Below, one piece after another: positions 25,392 to 35,669 of a stretch of DNA of 64,000 nt; position 1 is the first letter of the stretch; each line of letters starts with the position of its first letter. The translations under genes were made by a program, and so were the position numbers. The DNA comes from Isoetes taiwanensis (lineage: Eukaryota > Streptophyta > Lycopodiopsida > Isoetales > Isoetaceae), in contig JAJEKV010000017.1 of NCBI GenBank assembly GCA_021234155.1, positions 5,623,901 through 5,687,900 of the forward strand, read 5' to 3'. Below the pieces are notes generated by a model. That model searched no databases and was not told the origin of the DNA. It worked only from the letters and a program-made list of their open reading frames with translations.

Positions 25392-27091
25392 GCTACATAT
25401 TCGAAACGAGGTGCACCCTGGACTGCCACAGTCATCGGATCCGTCGATCCTATGGCCTAGATCGTATATTGGGGCCTTTGCGCATCTCTCGTTTCACTCA
25501 TGGTCATTTATGATTAGGCGCAACTATGATCTTGAAATATGAAATACAAGTTCGCCTATTGATGGAATATAGAACCTCTATATTGCTTCATTAAGGTTTT
25601 AAAATATGAAGTACAAGGGCTCAAAACTCTACCAAAATAAATCAATGACCTAATAAGACTACATTGACTAATATAACCAGTGAGCTAACGTGATTATTTT
25701 GTATCTTAAATCCTTTTTCTTTTTTTTTTAATAACAACTCATTCAATTGTTTTAGGGATATAGTGTGTAGTTTTAGGATTTGTTATTTTATATTCATATC
25801 AAATCCCCATGGAACCCCCTGTTATTGTGCTACATATTCTAAACGAAGTGCACCCTGGACTACCACAATCGTCGGATTCGTCGATCCTACGATCCAGATC
25901 GTATGTTGGAACCTGTGAGCACCTCTCATTTCGCTTATAGTCATTTATGATTGGAGGCGCCTATGATTTTGAAATATGAAATACGATTTCGCCTAAGGTT
26001 TTGAGGGAATATTGAACCTCTATACGGCTTTGCCTAAGATTTTAGAATATAAAATACGGGGACTCGAACCTCTACCAAAATAACTCAATGTCCTAATAAG
26101 ACTACTTTATCCAATGTACCCGGTGAGCTAATGTGATTATTTTTTAACTTGAATCTGTGTTTTTTTTTTAATAACAACCCATTCAATTGTTTTAGGAATA
26201 TATGGTCTATGGTTACAGGAATTGTTATTTTTTACATCCATATCAAATCCCCCTGGAACCCCATGTTATTTTGCTACATATTATAAATGAGGTGCACCCT
26301 GAACTACCACAATCGTCGGATTCGTCGATCCTACGACCCAGATCGTATGTTGGGACCTGTGAGCACCTCTCATTTCGCTTATAGTCATTTATGATTGGAT
26401 GCGCCTATGATTTTGAAACATGAAATACGATTTCGCCTAAGGTTTTGAGGGAATATTGAACCTCTATACGGCTTTGCCTAAGATTTTAGAATATGGAATT
26501 CGGGGACTCAATGTCCTAATAAGACTACTTTAACCAATGTACCCGGTGAGCTAATGTGATTATTTTTTATCTTGAATCTATGTTTTTTTTTTATAACAAC
26601 CCATTCAATTGTTTTAGGAATATATGGTCTATGGTTTTAGGAATTGTTAATTTTTACATCCATATCAAATCCCCCTGGAAACCCCTGTTATTTTGCTACA
26701 TATTCTAAATGAGCTGCACCCTAGACTACCATAGTCGTCGGATCCGTTGATCCTACGGCCCAGGTCATATGTTGGAGCCTCTGGACATCTCTCATTTCGC
26801 TCATGGTCCTTTATAATTGGGGACGTCTATGATCTTGAAACCTCTAAGGTTTTGATGGAATATGGAATCTCTATATGGCTCGCCTAAGATTTTAGAAGAT
26901 GAAGTACGAGGGCTCGAACCTCTACTAAAATGGCTCAATGTCCTAATAAGACTAGTTTACCCCAATATAACCAGTGAACTAACGTGATTATTTTTTATTT
27001 TAAATCTTTTTTTTATAACAACCCACTCAATTGTTTTAGCGATATGGGGAATGGTTTTTAGAAATATTATTTTTACATCCAATGTCAAGTC
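25392..27091 (-). repeat. Tandem array of about 430-bp tRNA-headed units, left part
   Basis: The marker gctacatatt recurs at about 25392, 25829, 26273 and 26695 (periods 437, 444 and 422). Each unit shares cctacgacccagatcgtatg-like, aaatatgaaatac and caacccattcaattgtttta segments. On the minus strand each contains a Pol III-like head: box A TTAGCTCACCGG (26119-26130 in one unit) and, about 60 nt on, box B GGTTCGAGTCC (26060-26070). The units look like a tRNA-derived SINE or satellite on the minus strand. The array continues at 30253 after a LINE insertion. Single partial copies are near 1571 and 39120. Confidence 0.85.
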
Positions 27092-30000
27092 CCCCAACTT
27101 CTATCACACCCACTCGGATGTGGATAGGCTGGACCCCTATGTCGATCTATATGATGACATACAGCAGCATAAGCAGTTGGGCAGTGTCATACTCCTTGGA
27201 GACTTCAATGCGCGCACCGGGGTAGAACAACCCATGAGATTTGATCCCTTCACTGATGATATATTGCAGCTGCGTCCTGCAGAAGCAGCTTGGCCACGGA
27301 CATCAGATGACAATCAGGTCACACGCTATGGTAGACAATTGCTTTTTGCTCAGGGTATCTTTGACTGTAACCGCAATGGATCGGCACGGTGGGTCCGCCC
27401 ACTCGCAAGAGCACTTGTAGACGGGAAAACCGGGGGAGGATCTAGTGTGGTGGACTATGTGTCGGGTGCCCGAAAGGGGATATGCATGTCATCAAGCACT
27501 TCCGTGTGGGAACAACTAATAGGGATGAAGAGATTGACTCGGACCACTTACCACTTTACTTGAAGTTGGCTTGGCGTGTCGCGGCGAACCCCCCGCAGGC
27601 CACTGACTCCTCACATGCCTCGGTTGCGCGATTGGATTATGAACATGCGGGGCTTATGCCCGATGCTTATAGATGACCCGCAGAAATTTTGCAATATCCT
27701 ACACTAGAGCAACAGAACGGCCCGAAATTGGACCGATGTGCTTAGGGATCATGCGCGAGAGATGCTTTGGGATAAGCCGCCCTTGACGGACCTCCGGGAA
27801 CACAACCTTCCCACGTAATCAATGGTTTGATGCAGAGTGCAAGGAACACAAACGCCGGCTCCGCCAAGTCACGAACCCGCTTTTACGCCCACATGTACGG
27901 GGGCCGATCCGCGTCTTCCTTAAAGCTAAGAAAGCCGGGTACATTGCAGCACATCAAGGGAAATGTTTTATCTCCCCGAACGTCACCCGGGACCTTCTCG
28001 GGCGAAGGGTTCTTAGAAAGCCAAGATGCCCCACAAGGAACATCACTCCGAAAGCAAAGTGGAGGCAATACTTGCAACAGCTATACGACCCTCGGGGTGC
28101 ACATACAAAGATTACCCCGCAAGAAGGCCCAGTCTTTGGAAATCACAGATTCGGGACGTGGAACAAGGCTTACGGCGCCTTGCCAATGGGAAAGCCCGGA
28201 CTGGATGGCATGCGGCGTAATTGCTTAAGTGGGCAGGCCGTCCATAATACAAATCTTGACCGCCTTGTTCAACAAAGCATTACGGGAAGGCTTCGATGCG
28301 ATGGACCAATAGCGAGTTGTTCCCATCTATAAGGCGGTGACCCGCGATCGCCCAATTACCGAACAATCATGGTCGTTCGGTGTTTGCAAAATTGCTTCTT
28401 TGGGATTCTCGAGCAGCAGTTTGGGCCGGGAGGAGGGGAATCTGAGCCCTCACCAGGCGGGATTCAGACCCGACACTCAACCATTGACCACATCTTCACA
28501 TTGCGAGCTCGGTTGAAGACAGCAGAACCGCTGTCGGGATCTATATTGTTGCTTCGTGGATTTTGCAAAGGCATTTGACACCGTGCCTCGGGGAAAAACT
28601 ATGGGCAAGATTGCAAATTTGGGGGTTCCGTGTAGATTTGCGAGAATCACGATCATCACGAGCTTTATGAAAGATGCTCGGGTCGGTTGCGGCCGACAAG
28701 CCAACCATTTGATAGTAGTATCGGGGTTCGCCAGGGGATGCCCTCTCTCCCCAACATTGTTTGGGCTTTACATTGATCAATTGGAGAGCTGGCTTGCTGA
28801 TAATGGGGGCGACGGGGCTCACCTTCTCTACCGGATCATCAAGCGGTTAATATATGCCGATGATGTGGACCTCCTAGCTTACACCAGCAGACATGCAACG
28901 ACATCTCGATGCCACGGACACATTTTGCCAAGTTTAACCGATATGGCGTCAACTTGGCCAAGACTAAGGTGGTTTTCATATCATCTTCACGACGGTACCG
29001 AGGATCCCTCCTTCCGCTTCGAGGGCGTAATGTGGAAGTAGCATCCACATACAAATATTTGGGAGTGGAGTTTCCGTCTACTATGCATGGGACACATCCA
29101 TACGGCTACGAAGTTACAATGGCTGGAAAGCACTATATGCAATGCAAAACAATAGTCATAGAGCGGAGTTGTATGATTGGACCCATCATCCACACTGTTC
29201 AAAGTCTTAGTGGAGCCCGCCCTTTTATACGGGGTTGAAGTATGGGGCCCAGTAGTATCCCTCGCTACTTGGAATGACTTGGAGCAGGTGCAGAAAGCCT
29301 TCTTGGTACGAGCACTAGGGGTGAAGTCCACAGTCCCATATCAAATTCTACTGCAGAAACAGGATTCTTGCCTCTTCTCAGAGAGGCGGCCCTTGATCGC
29401 CACATTGTCTATTTTCGGAAGGTGGTCAACATGGACGATGCTCGCCTCCCAAAACTAGCTTATATCATGGCAATGGGGCCACAACACCTCAAGGCCTCTT
29501 TGGAGGGAAAAGAGAGCTCAATGGATGGCTAGATGGAATGTGCAGGAGCACAGGTGCATACATGTGCAAACAGAGGCAGATCGCCATAGCTTGAGGCAAT
29601 ATCTTGACGCTTGCTTCATCAGCAAGCTTTGGGATGCCGGGCGCCCTTGAACAGGTCAAGACAGCACACTACCAGCGCCACATAAATCCCACATTGGAAC
29701 GAGGCCCACAATGCTACCTGCGCACCCACTTGCCCATGAAAAGACGCAGACTCATTGCCTCCATTCGCACAGGGGCACATCATCTTGAATTGAGACAGCG
29801 GATGGATTGGTGAGCCACGCCGATGTGCTCGTCAATGCCGCCAAATGGGAGTCATTGAGGATGAATCTCATACCCTTCAAAGTTGCCCAAAGATATGATC
29901 AAATCCGGACGCGCTATGCCGAGTTGGTCGGGCGGCCGCCGCTACATGTGACATTGGGCACGTGATCCGCATGACGGATGCTAGGATCATACCTTCAGGA

Positions 30001-30252
30001 GGTCATGGACATGCGAGATCAGCTATGTCCTCGGGCACGCACTTGACATGTACATACACATTTATTTCATGATGATGTATACTTGTACAGTTTGACAGCA
30101 TTCTTATTACTGCCACGGTTTTTCCCTCGAAAACCCTTCGGGGCGGGGGTTTTTTAACCCGGACAGTAATAAGTTTGCTGCGCTCTTTCTGGGTCCCATA
30201 GCCCGATTGGTCTCAGTGGACGATAAAAAAACTATTCTATTCTATTCTATTC
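27092..30252 (+). mobile_element. Family-2 LINE, copy B: APE endonuclease plus RT, pentanucleotide tail
   Basis: 5'-truncated inside the APE-type endonuclease: VILLGDFNART (27192), GGGSSVVDYVSGA (about 27435), SDHLPLYLKL (about 27540). RT follows: FAKAFDTVPRGK (about 28560), ARGCPLSPTLFGLYIDQLE (about 28730), LIYADDVDLLAYTS (about 28848), VNLAKTKVVFISSS (about 28950), YKYLGVEF, and LVEPALLYGVEVWGP (about 29205). The 3' UTR has a hairpin (AAAACCC at 30130-30136 with GGGTTTT at 30147-30153) and ends in (TATTC)n at 30231-30252 instead of poly(A). Frameshifts and stops are numerous. It sits inside one unit of the 430-bp array: left flank tcaagtccccc, right flank cctagaaccc. Confidence 0.92.
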
Positions 30253-30510
30253 CTAGAACCCTTTGTTATTGTGCTACATATTCATATTCTAAAAATGAGA
30301 TGCACCCTGAACTACCACAGTCGTCGGATCCATCGATCCTAATGTTGGCGCCTCTAGGCACCTCTCGTTTTGCTCATGATCATTCATGATTGGGGGCGTT
30401 TATGATCTTGAAATATGAAATATGAGTTCATCTAAGGTTTTGATGGAATATGGAACCTCTATATGGCTCACCTAAGATTTTAGAATATAAAATACGAGGG
30501 CATCTTAAAT
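30253..30510 (-). repeat. Continuation of the 430-bp array after the LINE
   Basis: The sequence resumes the unit exactly where it broke off at 27091: ctagaaccctttgttattg, then gctacatatt at 30273. Removing the LINE gives a spacing of about 418 bp from the previous marker, in line with the array period. The copy stops in the aaaatacgaggg region, so the tRNA-like head is lost. Confidence 0.8.
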
Positions 30511-30523
30511 CCTATGTTTTTGG

Positions 30524-30625
30524 GTTGCCCCTAAGGGGGCAAGCCCTGTTGAGGTGGGTTTGTGGCATATTCTAGGTATATGCCAATATATACCCAGAAT
30601 ATGCCAATGACTGCTCCAAACCCAT
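30524..30625. repeat. GGGTTGCCC hairpin and nested palindrome
   Basis: A GGGTTGCCC...GGGGCAAGCCC hairpin starts at 30524, near-identical to the one at 11561. Beyond it, GGCATATTCT plus GGTATAT (30564-30581) pairs with ATATACC plus AGAATATGCC (30588-30605), an 18-bp stem with one mismatch and a 6-nt loop. It is enclosed by tgggtttg (30555-30562) and ccaaaccca (about 30615-30623). It looks like a small foldback element. No transposase or clear target duplication is visible. Confidence 0.6.
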
Positions 30626-31311
30626 CATAGGCTGTAAAATGTCGGTTGCCCTTGTTGCTGGAGAGGGACTCTGGAAACCGGGAAACCGGTGCTCGCTCCT
30701 TGCTCGAGGCTGCAGCATTGATGGATGTCGCTCCAATGTTGGTCCGATTCTTGCATTTAATGCAAGATTTGGAGCTTCCCAACTCAGGCACTTCCCTTAT
30801 TTTTATTTATCTTCGGGACTGTATTTGACATTGCATTTTCTTCTCTAAATTCTTTGTTTCATTCATACCGAATCCGTCAGTTTATGAGCTTTTTGACGGA
30901 ATCTCCAGTTTTTCCCCTAGCCCAAATGCTTTGTCGTAAGAACGTTGCATCCTTTGAAGCACCAGTGTAACCGTTGTTGTTGTATGTTTTGTCGATTTCT
31001 CAGCAATGCTACACTCCGGCGGATTGATGTGTATAGCCGTTGAGAAGGGGGTTTCTTGGATTCCTGTTCAAGGCAAGAAAATTTTCATCCACAGAGCTAT
31101 TGCATTGGTAGAAAATATTGGGCATTTTATTCAAGGACATCCCTGTCGTATGGACACTGACAGGAAACAGAATGGCAGATGCAAATGGCGTTGGATAGCG
31201 TCTTGTTAAGCAAGTTTCTTAGGAAGTTTATTTGATTGATATTTTTGTTATTGTCCACGTAGAATATCGGCTTCTCCTTGAAGGATTTGTGAAGGAGATT
31301 ATAGTTGAGCA
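30626..31311. other. Upstream region of the O-fucosyltransferase fragment
   Basis: No separate gene is supported. A segment at about 30730-30790 (gctccaatgttggtccgattctt, then ggagctt) recurs at about 32260-32310 just before the BAHD piece, so a short sequence flanks the fragment on both sides in direct orientation. Confidence 0.35.
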
Positions 31312-31799
31312 ATGCACGAATCTGGGTTATCAGACATGCATAAGGGCGATGGGAGGGCCAGAGATTTTTGGCCAGATTTTGATTTAAAAAGACTTGCTAA
31401 GCAGTTAAAAGCTGGAAAGCTTAGAACTCCAATGCTTCCTAAGTCTATGCTATATGTGTGGCTCATTTGTGCGAGTACCAGTATTTTGCTTTGGACGTGT
31501 GTGATTCAGTTAACAGCTTTAGGTGAATTTTGGCGATTTAATTTTCCGAAGGGATGGCCCTCATGCCATGATCATCGTGATCACTTTGTCAGCGAAATTG
31601 AACATGTTCATGTCCCCAAAAGTGAGTTCATAGATTTGTCTCATAATATGGTTGTTCGGATGTTTATCCTTCGTTTTCTAGATTCTGCTAATATTAGTCT
31701 AGCAATTTATTTAGTTTCTGTGTTTTGCCAGGGATATACAAGAACAATGGCTACCTGATGGTTTCCTGTAATGGTGGTCTCAATCAGATGCGAGCTGCA
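31312..31799 (+). pseudogene. 5' part of a plant O-fucosyltransferase-like (GT106) gene
   Basis: Two exons are readable: 31312-31621 and 31732-31799. The phase-1 junction reads [13 protein letters not shown] across a GTGAGT donor and a gccag acceptor. The product starts with a cytosolic tail, then a signal-anchor helix (MLYVWLICASTSILLWTCVI, about residues 45-66), then PKGWPSC and [19 protein letters not shown]. The last is the hallmark start of the catalytic domain in plant GT106/O-FucT proteins, Golgi glycosyltransferases that include pectin and arabinogalactan enzymes. Exon 2 ends at a gtacgt donor exactly where the family continues ICDMV, but no such exon follows. About 126 of roughly 450-550 residues are present, so this is a truncated or captured 5' fragment, although its reading frame is intact. 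Confidence 0.82.
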
Positions 31800-32320
31800 G
31801 TACGTGTTGCTGTGGCTTTTGTAATGCTTATACTATCGTTGTGGTTTTTGTAATGCTTATACTTGTGTTTGCTCAGGATCCAAGCCCAATGAGCAAGAAT
31901 TTTTCTCCAGTTTGTAGCATCGCATGCAACATGAAACGATTCTGCAATGGTGGGCAGTTTTGACAGAAAGCCAATTGTATGAAACGCTTTAGTCCTCTTC
32001 TATGAAGCATATTGGGCTAGAATCCGCAGGCAAATGCCCAAATCTTAAGGTTTGAAGAATCTGCATTTGGGTTCACTTAGCTTTCCCTATGCGCCTGCTT
32101 CGGTGGCCTTCTTCTGCAAATATATTTGTTAACCTTTGTTTCTTCCCCAGTAACATTTCGCGCCCCTCGATTTTTCGCTGTTTCTGCATTTTTCCTTTCC
32201 ATTTTGGATGGAAATTTAATACCCTTCATGCATAGCAGCTCCCAGATTCTATTCCTGGCCGCTCTCCAATGTTGGTCCGATTCTTCCATTTCCCGCTCTT
32301 ATAATTGGAGCTTATGCAGT
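31800..32320. other. Spacer between two gene fragments
   Basis: A short tandem duplication (tgtggcttttgtaatgcttatac, about 31810-31865) lies just after the last fucosyltransferase exon. No coding exon is seen. The short segment shared with 30730-30790 lies at about 32260-32310. Confidence 0.35.
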
Positions 32321-32323
32321 TAA

Positions 32324-32885
32324 TGCAAAAGCTCCAGCACTAGAATCGTTGATATGTTGAAACTTAGCTTGGCTGATGCCCTTCCTTGGTTCTATCCTCT
32401 AGCAGGAAGGCTTAGTGATGGAAAACTTGGTCCTCCTCACGTAGACTACAATGATGAAGGGGTGGAATTTATTGAAGCTTCGGCAGATGATATCTGTTTC
32501 CAAGATGTTGTTCATGAAGTAAAGCTCTAGCCTGACCTTGCCGCCATGAAAACAGTCAGGATAATAGATGTACCTGAGCTTGCTCTTCTGTCTCAGGTAA
32601 AAACACATTTGGATCTTTTTTTCTAGGATGGCATTGATTTTTTTTTTTCCTTTCCTTAAATCTTAATTAAGAATCTTATGTTGTATACATATAGACTTAT
32701 GTCATTTACATGAATGTGTTTCTGCAGGTTACCAGATTTGGATGTGAGGGCATCTCACTTGGCATAGCATTCAGCCATGTCATTATGGATGGAAAATCAT
32801 TCTGGCATTTTGTCAGATCTTGGTCACAGATTTCAACAGGTGCGCCTAATATTTCTGTTCATCCAATCCATTCCAGATCCCCGGG
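32324..32885 (+). pseudogene. BAHD acyltransferase, N-terminal and HXXXD part (split, part 1)
   Basis: Exon piece 1 (to 32596) reads SSSTRIVDMLKLSLADALPW, then FYPLAGRL, VDYNDEGVEFIEASAD and IIDVPELALLSQ before a gtaaaa donor. Exon piece 2 starts at 32728 after tttctgcag: VTRFGCEGISLGIAFSHVIM, then DGKSFWHFVRSWSQIS. The active-site HXXXD is intact (HVIMD). BAHD enzymes transfer acyl groups from acyl-CoA to alcohols or amines; the sequence is nearest to the HCT/shikimate-type group, but the substrate cannot be read. A TAG interrupts VHEVKL/PDLAAM near 32528, the first 40 or so residues are missing, and similarity ends near 32885. The C-terminal part lies 4.8 kb downstream at 37.7-38.3 kb. Confidence 0.85.
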
Positions 32886-33500
32886 GGGTTCACCTCTATG
32901 TTAGGGGCATATGGCATGTGCGTGCATCAGGTCGGGAGAAACCCCTATGTATACGGCTCGCTCTCCATAGAAACCCCTATGTATACAGTCTTGTGTTGTC
33001 GAAGCATAATACCTGATTCCATACTTTTACACCGAGTCTAAGCACAATTTACCCTACCCTTAACCTTATTTTTACGTCCAGTATTTATTCATGTAGCCTA
33101 CCCTCTATCTTACATTTACATCCAAGCTACAAATGTTGCAAGCTTCACAAGTTTTGTCGATTGCCAATGCTAAAGTCATATTAGTTGAACTTGATTTTGC
33201 CCAAATTGGACATTTGGGGTTTCATTTGTAACCGCGGAGCGGCTGTAGAGCATTGTAGACGTCGTTGATAGGAAGGCTGGGAATTATAGGCATATGTTCT
33301 ATAGGATCAATGTTTTCACTATATCTACTCCCAATTGAGTTCAAATTAATCTACACTTGACCCCAATCATAGTCAAGACACTATTAACTTTAGTGAGAGA
33401 CAAAATCTATGCAACCTAACCTATGGAACCCCAATGCAAAAGCAACAACTTGATATAAAACAACTCCTACCAATGTAAAAAACAACAACTTTACATAAAA
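32886..33500. other. Unassigned DNA inside the split BAHD gene
   Basis: A short direct repeat (gaaacccctatgtata at about 32938 and 32970) is visible. No gene is recognised. Confidence 0.35.
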
Positions 33501-33509
33501 AGACTCCTA

Positions 33510-33755
33510 CCTACTTACCTCTTCGACCTGCTATGGCCAATACTTCTTTAAATGCAAGGAATTTTGGGGATTGGGTAGCTCCACCATATCCATAGTTTGC
33601 AGCGTATAAGAATGCGTTCCAGCAATCCCTGTGATAATAAATGGGCCTTCCCATAGATTATCGAACTTGGTAGCGACCTTCTCCTTCCTAGTGTTCCATT
33701 TTAAGACCAAGTCTCCAATCTTAAAGTTGCTGACTTAGGGTTCAATGGTTCCATC
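33510..33755 (-). mobile_element. Ty3-type integrase C-terminal fossil fragment
   Basis: The minus strand shows the end of a Ty3-type polyprotein: FKIGDLVLKWNTRKEKVATK, then FDNLWEGPFIITG with the GPF/GPY-like motif, then YTLQTMDM. Only about 250 bp is present, with no LTRs nearby. It is an isolated, truncated fossil. Confidence 0.75.
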
Positions 33756-34490
33756 TTAGTTCATAATGATGATGAAGAATTTGATATGATTTTCTTGGCA
33801 CATGGTAATGATGCATGTTTATCTTTGTGTTGGATGCAAATATGCTTCTTAAGCTACATATGTATTATAATTTAATTCAATTTAATTTAGTAGTTTATAA
33901 TGAACATAATGTGTGTTTAATGATGCAAACACATGTTTGGAGTATTAGTCCAGGCAAAAGGAAGGCATAGCAACTTTAAAAGAAAAATTGTATTATTTTA
34001 ACATATGTATATATGTACTGCACTTGAGATTAAATTGCAACAATGAAATACATTTGTAAAATGATTGACAAAATATACAAAAAGGTTTGAAGTGCACTAT
34101 GCATTCAACATTTTCAAGTTCAAGTTCATTAACATAGTTAGCATCAATATGCAAATATAATTTCCACGTGATGATTCTATCAAACCATAGATGGAGGTAG
34201 CTTGAGCTAAAGTAGCGACTCCTATATAGCTTTCTGTAAAGTCATAAAAATATGTGTGATAGTAGTGAATTATACTCTGTTACTCAAAAATCATGCATCA
34301 TTAACCTTATCACAAGGCAGACAGCAAATTACTAACATCTGACTTGCCTCATTGCAACCATGCAAAATGGTATCTCATAGAATCAGCTTTTTCTCTTATT
34401 CCGAATCATACTTTCCACAAAAAACTCCCCAGCCCTATAAGATGAGCGTACCTAACATCCTTAAGAATTAGTTTGAGAAGAGAACATAAG
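33756..34490. other. AT-rich stretch, nothing recognised
   Basis: AT-rich DNA without a supported gene, RNA or repeat boundary. Confidence 0.4.
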
Positions 34491-34498
34491 AATGCCCA

Positions 34499-35571
34499 TT
34501 AACATAAAGCGCAAACGACCAGTGACTCTCGTACCAATGGACCGCTTGCAACATATCGGAAGCCTATAGACTGTCCATATTCTCTCCAGAAGTTGAACTT
34601 CTCTGGACTGACATACTCCTTAACAGTCAAGTGCAATGGCGTTGGCTGCCACAATAATGCAAGTTCCATTATAGTTAACATTGCCACAACCATTACTTTA
34701 ATTAATGTTTAAGTTATACGAAACCACAACTAATCTGCAAATATTGCCCAAGGGTAAGAATGTCTACACCCATGGCTCAGAGATCTTGCATTGTCTGTTT
34801 GATTTCATTATCCGATTCTCCAAGTCCTAGCATTATAGAAGATTTTGTTATCATTCCCTCTTTTGCATCTTTTGCATGTCTGAGAACTCTTAAACTTTGG
34901 TCATACCTGCAATGTTCTCAATATCGTTAATTGAAGCTGGCAAACTAAATACTCAGTTCCGCTGAATCAGAAAATGAAACAATTAAAATTGTTCAACCTA
35001 CCCTGCACGAGAATCCCTCACAATTCGTTGCAGTCATTTGACTGTCTCAATATTATGAGCAAAAACATCAAGCCCTGACATGGAAATAGTTTCAACAGCC
35101 TCCAAATCTCCTCTGAAGTCAGATACCAGGCATTCAACTAGAATATGTGGTTTCAACTCCTGCAACCTAGTAGTCAGTTATATACAGCCCAGGATACAAA
35201 AAGAACAAGAGCTCATGCACGTCCTGACCTTCAGTGTTTGCACTGTTTTCGCAAAATGACCACTGCCTTCATCAGGTAGGTCATCTCTGTCTACACTTGT
35301 AAGGACAACATATCCAACTCTGCAATACACCATAGTATATTTCTAGACAAACTACAAAAGAGTTAAAAGTTCAGAATTGAGATTATTACCCCCAACTAGC
35401 AATAGCTTTGGCAGTATTCTCAGGCTCCAATGGATCAGGAGGTGCAGGATTCCTGCTAGTGGCGACATCACAAAATCTGCATCCTCTTGTACATGTGTGC
35501 CCTAGGAGCATAATTGTCGCTGTCCCTATTCCATCACCTTCTCCTCCAGCTCCGCCACCTCCATTCCAGCA
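34499..35571 (-). pseudogene. LIP1P-like: Plastidial lipoyl synthase, C-terminal two-thirds, decayed
   Basis: Minus-strand exons in order: 35571-35390 (CWNGGG, then [19 protein letters not shown] with the radical-SAM CxxxCxxC, then [20 protein letters not shown]); 35319-35229 ([20 protein letters not shown]); 35159-35002 ([20 protein letters not shown], then [14 protein letters not shown]); 34916-34735 ([12 protein letters not shown], then [13 protein letters not shown], then VDILTLGQYLQ); 34645-34499 ([16 protein letters not shown], then [12 protein letters not shown]). Lipoyl synthase inserts sulfur into octanoyl groups on plastid dehydrogenase E2 subunits. Two TGA stops stand where the family has Arg (probably CGA to TGA): after HNIETVK and after TMQDL. 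The donor after GQYLQ is AT rather than GT, and the C-terminus is frameshifted. The N-terminal exons are missing and replaced by sugar-carrier exons. Confidence 0.9.
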
Positions 35572-35669
35572 CTGGCATTGTAAAGAAATAGTTAACACTA
35601 AGTTTTTTTAATCCATTAACACTTTGATTTAGGGCCTCCTGTGTGTTGATGGTATGTTAAACTCAGTTT

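Noticed and set aside
27827-28332. Several overlapping frames within LINE copy B
   Set aside because: They arise from frameshifts and the GC-rich content of the LINE, not from separate genes.
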